A program made the position numbers and the translations under genes. Positions 60,232 to 64,000 of a DNA stretch of 64,000 bases are shown here, piece after piece. The DNA is from Candidatus Gastranaerophilales bacterium (lineage in GTDB: Bacteria; Cyanobacteriota; Vampirovibrionia; Gastranaerophilales; Gastranaerophilaceae). Location: positions 1-64,000 of the forward strand of contig CANQOQ010000007.1 in NCBI GenBank assembly GCA_947625495.1, given 5' to 3'. Numbering within the stretch: the first letter of the stretch is position 1; every line of letters begins with the position of its first letter. The notes beneath the pieces were generated by a model, which was not told the origin of the DNA, did not search any database, and saw only the letters and a list, made by a program, of their open reading frames with translations.

Positions 60232-60957
60232 ATGTCAAAATTAACTAAAAAACAAAAGAAAATTGCTGAAATGATGGAAGGGTTTAATCAGCCTTGCTCA
60301 GCTGTTGAAGCTATAAAAAAATTGCAGGAAGTATCAAAAGAAACCTGCAAATTTAACGAAACTGTTGAATGCCATATGTCATTGGGTATTGATGTTAAAC
60401 ACGCAGATCAGCAGATACGTTCAACCACAGTTCTGCCTGCAGGACTTGGTAAAACAGTAAGAGTATGTGTTATAGCAAAAGGTGCAAAAGCAACTGAAGC
60501 AAAAGAAGCAGGTGCTGATGAAGCCGGTGCTGAAGAAATTATCGATAAAATTGCAGGCGGCTGGTTCGAATTTGATACCTTAATTGCTACTCCCGATTGT
60601 ATGGGTATGCTCGGTAAATTAGGACGTGTTTTAGGACCTAAAGGTTTAATGCCTAACCCTAAAACAGGTACTGTTACTTTAGATGTAGCTAAAGCTGTTA
60701 AAGATGCTAAAGCAGGTAAAGTTGAATTCAGAGCCGACAAACAAGGTATGATTCACGTACCAATCGGTAAAATTCAATTCTCTCATGAAGATTTAATGAA
60801 AAACTACATTACATTGGCAGATGCCGTATTGAGAGCAAAACCTTCATCAGCTAAAGGTATTTATTTAAAATCAGTATATTTAACTACAACAATGGGTCCA
60901 AGTATTAAATTGGATTCAAAAAATGTTGCAGCTGAAGTTAAAGAAAATATTCAGTAA
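60232..60957 (+). CDS. rplA: 50S ribosomal protein L1
   Basis: 241 residues from ATG 60232 (AAGGAG upstream; the frame's earlier start at 60145 lies within rplK). Motifs: [96 protein letters not shown]. Primary 23S rRNA binder and translational repressor of its own operon. rplJ and rplL do not follow. Confidence 0.98.
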   Translation: MSKLTKKQKKIAEMMEGFNQPCSAVEAIKKLQEVSKETCKFNETVECHMSLGIDVKHADQQIRSTTVLPAGLGKTVRVCVIAKGAKATEAKEAGADEAGAEEIIDKIAGGWFEFDTLIATPDCMGMLGKLGRVLGPKGLMPNPKTGTVTLDVAKAVKDAKAGKVEFRADKQGMIHVPIGKIQFSHEDLMKNYITLADAVLRAKPSSAKGIYLKSVYLTTTMGPSIKLDSKNVAAEVKENIQ

Positions 60958-60975
60958 AGTATCGTATTAAATTTT

Positions 60976-61006
60976 GTGGGTACATCATATTATGTGGTGT
61001 ACTCAC
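60976..61006 (+). terminator. Hairpin behind rplA, probable terminator
   Basis: GTGGGTACATCA-TATTATG-TGGTGTACTCAC: a 12-bp stem with two G-U pairs and a TTAATTTAATT tail. Weak T-run, but position and stem length fit the end of the rplK-rplA message. Confidence 0.5.
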
Positions 61007-61130
61007 TTAATTTAATTCGGTATAAAATGTGAATCCATGCTATCCATACTATACAGCGGTGCTTCGCATTGTAACACACTTGACGAACCCGTATAAATAC
61101 TCGTACAATTTATAAGGAGCTTATAAAATA

Positions 61131-61793
61131 ATGAAACAAGATACGACTATTTCGGCTAAAGTTCAAATGTGGATTTTAATAAAATTCTTAAAATTGTTTT
61201 TTTTGACTGAACAACATCTTCTAAAAATAAAAAGTATAAATTATCCCACGGAACAGTTTATATTTTCGATGTGGCATTGTCACCAGTGTTTAGTGTACGG
61301 AGTAAAAGATAAATCTAAATTTTATGCTCTTATAAGTGCATCAAATGACGGAGAAATAATAGCAGAAGCGGCAAAATGTTTGAATATAAAATCAATAAGA
61401 GGCTCAAGTAAAAGAAAAGCTGTATCAGCTTCTTTAGAAATGATTGATAAGCTAAATGAAGGTAATTCTATAGGTATAATGGTTGACGGCCCTAAAGGAC
61501 CAAAGGGCAGAGTCAAAGACGGGATTATTAATATAGCAAAATTGTCGGGAGTTCCTATAGTACCTGTAGCTTGGGCTTCAAAAGATAAAACGTTTTTTGA
61601 ATTAAAAACTTGGGATAAGTTTAAACTCCCGTTAGGACCCTGTCAAACAGTTGCTTTATATGGTGAGCCTATTTATGTTCCTTCAGAATTAACGAAAGAA
61701 GAAACTAAAGAATTGTGTTTGAAAGTGGAAAATGAAATGAATAGACTGCAAACTGACTTGGAAAATAATTACGATAAATATTTAGAAGCATAA
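61131..61793 (+). CDS. DUF374 lysophospholipid acyltransferase-like protein
   Basis: 220 residues. IFSMWHCHQCLV gives the HX-type position of the family, then SASNDGEIIAEAAKCLNIKSIRGSSKRKA and IGIMVDGPKGPKGRVKDGIINIAKLSGVPIVPVAW, the DUF374 fingerprint (cousin of the PlsC/LpxL acyltransferases). Peripheral membrane enzyme, probably acylating a lipid head or lipid A precursor; substrate unknown. AAGGAG before ATG 61131. It lies where rplJL is found in most bacteria. Confidence 0.85.
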   Translation: MKQDTTISAKVQMWILIKFLKLFFLTEQHLLKIKSINYPTEQFIFSMWHCHQCLVYGVKDKSKFYALISASNDGEIIAEAAKCLNIKSIRGSSKRKAVSASLEMIDKLNEGNSIGIMVDGPKGPKGRVKDGIINIAKLSGVPIVPVAWASKDKTFFELKTWDKFKLPLGPCQTVALYGEPIYVPSELTKEETKELCLKVENEMNRLQTDLENNYDKYLEA

Positions 61794-61823
61794 AAAAAGA
61801 GGATTTTTAAGTCCTCTTTTTTA
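61794..61823. terminator. Bidirectional terminator
   Basis: AAAAAAGAGGA-TTTTTAAG-TCCTCTTTTTT: GAGGA/TCCTC stem with A- and T-runs on each side, between the convergent acyltransferase-like gene and rpaB. Confidence 0.85.
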
Positions 61824-61840
61824 TTTATTTTGTACTTTAT

Positions 61841-62590
61841 TTATGAAATTCTTTGAAACATATATCCGATACCGCGTGCCGTAAGAATTAATTCAGGGTT
61901 TGCGGGATCAGTTTCAAGTTTAGAACGAAGTCTTGAAATATGAACGTCTACAACTCTGGTATCAATTCTGTGATCCGGCGGATAAGACCAAACGTGCTGA
62001 AGAATTTCATTTCTTGAATATGCTTGTCCTGAATTATTAACTAATAATTCAAGTAAACTAAATTCCATACCGGTAAGTCTGATACGTTCATTTTTTCTGA
62101 ATACTTGTCTTCTTGCCGTATCAATTCTTATATTACCTGTAGTAATAACATTTTTAGCAATTTTACTTGTCGGTGCGGAAACTTCTTTCGTATTAGTTCT
62201 TCTTAAAACCGCCTTAACTCTGGCTTCAAGTTCTTTAGGACTGAAAGGTTTAATAACATAGTCATCAGCACCCAGTTCAAGACCTGTAATTCTTTCGGAT
62301 ACATCACCTAAAGCGGTAAGAATAATAATAGGAACATCAGATGTTCTTCTTATTTCTCTGGTTACTCCGTAACCGTCAACTTTTGGCATCATGACGTCTA
62401 AGACAATTAAGTCGGGATTGTATTTGTTAAAAGCAGCAATAGCCTCTTCACCGTCAGTCGCTGTAATTATTTCATAGCCAATCATACTCAAACGTGCTTC
62501 AAGAATTCTTCTTATGCTGGCTTCATCGTCTGCTACCAGTATTTTTTGATGCGAATCTTGTTCGGCTTGTAATTCGTTGTTTTCAGTCAT
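61841..62590 (-). CDS. rpaB: RpaB-type OmpR-family response regulator
   Basis: 249 residues. Receiver: ILVADDEASIRRILEARLSM, phospho-acceptor Asp65 (DLIVLDVMMPKVDGYGV), ITGLELGADDYVIKPFSPKELEARV (Lys). Output: winged helix GNIRIDTARRQVF, RIRLTGMEFSLLELLV, DTRVVDVHISRLRSKLE, LILTARGIGYMFQRI. The wording of nearly all these segments is that of RpaB (Ycf27) of cyanobacteria and plastids, where it is an essential light/stress regulator under the kinase NblS. No kinase is adjacent here. It is the main phylogenetic marker of the window. Confidence 0.92.
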   Translation of the reverse strand: MTENNELQAEQDSHQKILVADDEASIRRILEARLSMIGYEIITATDGEEAIAAFNKYNPDLIVLDVMMPKVDGYGVTREIRRTSDVPIIILTALGDVSERITGLELGADDYVIKPFSPKELEARVKAVLRRTNTKEVSAPTSKIAKNVITTGNIRIDTARRQVFRKNERIRLTGMEFSLLELLVNNSGQAYSRNEILQHVWSYPPDHRIDTRVVDVHISRLRSKLETDPANPELILTARGIGYMFQRIS

Positions 62591-62777
62591 TTTTTAGACC
62601 CCTTAATGTTGCAAAATATTACCTTTGTTTACATTATATTACAAAATATAAAAAAATCAAAATATTTCTTAAACTTTGATAAAATTGTTTAATAAATTTC
62701 TTCAAATCTTGATTTTTAAATTATTTTATTTAATGATTTTACTATTGTATCAAAGGGAATTGAGGATTTTTTATGAA

Positions 62778-63743
62778 ATGAAAGATTTTTTGTCAAAATA
62801 TAAAAACCAGAATGAGTTATTTGCATATTTGTCAATAGCAATTGCAGTAATATTATATGGTACAACATTAACTGCAACAAAAATATGTTTAGGATATTAT
62901 ACAACTCCTCAATTAATGTCATTCAGGATGATTGTTTCTGCTATTCTCTTTCTTCCCTTTATTTTTACAGTATATAAGAATATCAAAATTGAAAAAAAGG
63001 ATATATGGTTAATATTGCTCATGATGTTGTGTGAGCCGTGTTTATATTTTATATTTGAAACAAATGCTTTAAAATATACGACATCAGGTCAAGCAGGGAT
63101 TGTAAGTTCATTAGAACCGGTAATTTTGGTTATCGGGGCAAGAATTATTTTGAAAGAAAAATTTGTCCGAATAGTATATTTGGGTCTATTTATATCTATA
63201 ATAGGCTCAATCCTTTTAAGTGTATCATCAGATGTTTCGGAGCTTGCACCAAACCCTCTGCTCGGGAATTTTTTGGAACTGATAGCGATAATATTAACCG
63301 ATACTTGCGTAATAACAACCAAATATTTAATGGACAGATATCCTCCGTTCTTTTTGGCAGGAATTGCCGTAATTGGCGGTGCAATATTTTTCTCCGTAAT
63401 AAATTTGGCAAGCCATGGTTCATTCCATGTGGTTTTAAATACAAGTCTGTTTTTGGTTATTTATCTCGGAATATTAACGGTAGTGGCGTATGCTTTGTAT
63501 AATTATGCAATATGTACACTGCCTGCGAGCAAGTTTTCACCGTTTTTATTTGTTTTGCCTGTGGCTGCAGTAATTTTTGGCTGGTTCTTTCTTGGTGAAA
63601 CAATTAATATAAAACAATTTGGCGCTTGTATCCTTGTTTTTGCGGGTATTTGTATATGCCAGATAAATGATAAGAAAAAGTACATAAAATTAATTAAGAA
63701 AATACCATTTTCCAAAGAGCTTTTAACTTTAAGCAAAAAATAA
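62778..63743 (+). CDS. EamA/DMT-family transporter
   Basis: About 321 residues from ATG 62778. Ten membrane helices in two EamA halves (LSIAIAVILYGTTLTATKICLGYY..., and LLGNFLELIAIILTDTCVITTKYLM... to FGACILVFAGICICQI). Conserved SLEPVILVIGARIILKE and LFVLPVAAVIFGWFFLGE segments close each half. Exports or imports small metabolites; substrate unknown. The best GAGG lies before ATG 62773, which opens only ATGAAATGA (Met-Lys-stop) overlapping the true start. Confidence 0.88.
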   Translation: MKDFLSKYKNQNELFAYLSIAIAVILYGTTLTATKICLGYYTTPQLMSFRMIVSAILFLPFIFTVYKNIKIEKKDIWLILLMMLCEPCLYFIFETNALKYTTSGQAGIVSSLEPVILVIGARIILKEKFVRIVYLGLFISIIGSILLSVSSDVSELAPNPLLGNFLELIAIILTDTCVITTKYLMDRYPPFFLAGIAVIGGAIFFSVINLASHGSFHVVLNTSLFLVIYLGILTVVAYALYNYAICTLPASKFSPFLFVLPVAAVIFGWFFLGETINIKQFGACILVFAGICICQINDKKKYIKLIKKIPFSKELLTLSKK

Positions 63744-63787
63744 TTTTTTTGTGTTATAATGCCCTTGAAGTTTGAAAAGGAATATAA

Positions 63788-64000
63788 ATGCAGATAGGAA
63801 TACCGAGAGCTTTATCATATTATAATTTTTTCCCGTTTTACTACGGATTTTTTTCCGATTTGGGAATCGAAATAGTTTTATCGGATAAAACGACAAAACA
63901 AACAATGACAATAGGTTCATCTCTGGTTGTACCGGAAACTTGTCTGCCTGTTAAAGTTTATGTCGGTCATATTTTAAATTTACTTGATAAAGGTATAGAT
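63788..64000 (+). CDS. Acyl-CoA dehydratase activase-related protein (DUF2229), partial
   Basis: 71 residues to the window edge from ATG 63788, with AAGGA upstream. MQIGIPRALSYYNFFPFYYG, FFSDLGIEIVLSDKTTKQTM and VVPETCLPVKVYVGHILNLL are the N-terminal hallmarks of DUF2229, found in proteins related to the 2-hydroxyglutaryl-CoA dehydratase activator (the Cys of ETCLPVK is conserved). Associated with 4Fe-4S and radical-type chemistry in anaerobes. The rest of the gene is outside. Confidence 0.8.
   Translation, partial: MQIGIPRALSYYNFFPFYYGFFSDLGIEIVLSDKTTKQTMTIGSSLVVPETCLPVKVYVGHILNLLDKGID

Overview
The window is AT-rich bacterial DNA that fits a non-photosynthetic relative of the cyanobacteria (Vampirovibrionia / 'Melainabacteria', most likely Gastranaerophilales). 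The best single clue is the orphan response regulator at 61.8-62.6 kb, which reads as cyanobacterial RpaB almost end to end. No photosynthesis gene is present. There is a Pmp-like autotransporter and a second outer-membrane barrel (so a two-membrane envelope), the MEP-pathway gene ispG, and several large, helical, membrane-associated proteins that match no general family I know. The taxon is an inference.

Region 1 (1-23.5 kb) is accessory. It opens with poorly recognisable or damaged genes: a repeat-rich helical protein, a secreted Kelch-like protein behind a C9 tract, a 5'-truncated HipA kinase, a frameshifted gene, a DUF4186 gene and an orphan RES-domain gene. From about 7 kb to 23.1 kb lies what looks like one mobile island. 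A Mu-like transposition operon (DDE transposase, MuB-type ATPase, a third small protein, then a SIR2 gene with a frameshift at an A7 run) is divergent from an Xre repressor and a minimal tyrosine recombinase. A promoter with an embedded TGTTTC-N3-GAAACA operator occurs in near-identical form before the repressor (18.47 kb) and before a phage-like DUF1804-type gene (7.1 kb), which ties the two ends together. Between them sit a Res-Mod (type III-like) restriction pair and, divergently, a compact four-gene cassette: a short SMC/Rad50-like ATPase, a winged-helix-like small protein, a PD-(D/E)XK nuclease and a DNA methyltransferase. I do not recognise this cassette as a named defence system; it is the strongest candidate here for something undescribed.

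Region 2 (23.5-44.3 kb) is chromosomal: tRNA-Asn and tRNA-Thr, a metallophosphoesterase, ispG, ychF, a TPR protein, and a leftward run pyrF-ald-small ORF-maf-apt-flhB-like-sigma factor. Mixed in are lineage-specific membrane proteins. One three-gene group (29.7-32.4 kb) is preceded by what reads as a cobalamin riboswitch whose expression platform is a terminator hairpin that also contains the ribosome binding site.

Region 3 (44.4-58.1 kb) carries surface and metabolic genes: an outer-membrane barrel protein, tpiA, a YhcH-family gene, a GNAT protein, ribBA-ribE, a 1356-residue Pmp-like autotransporter built from 27 GGA(I/L)...FxxN units with a 107-residue super-repeat, folK and a BaiN/HI0933-type flavoprotein.

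Region 4 (58.3-64 kb) is the rpmG-trnW-secE-nusG-rplK-rplA cluster. It has an odd GC-rich repeat block between nusG and rplK and a matching pair of hairpin leaders directly before rplK and rplA. Then come an acyltransferase-like gene, rpaB, an EamA transporter and the start of a DUF2229-type activase-related gene.
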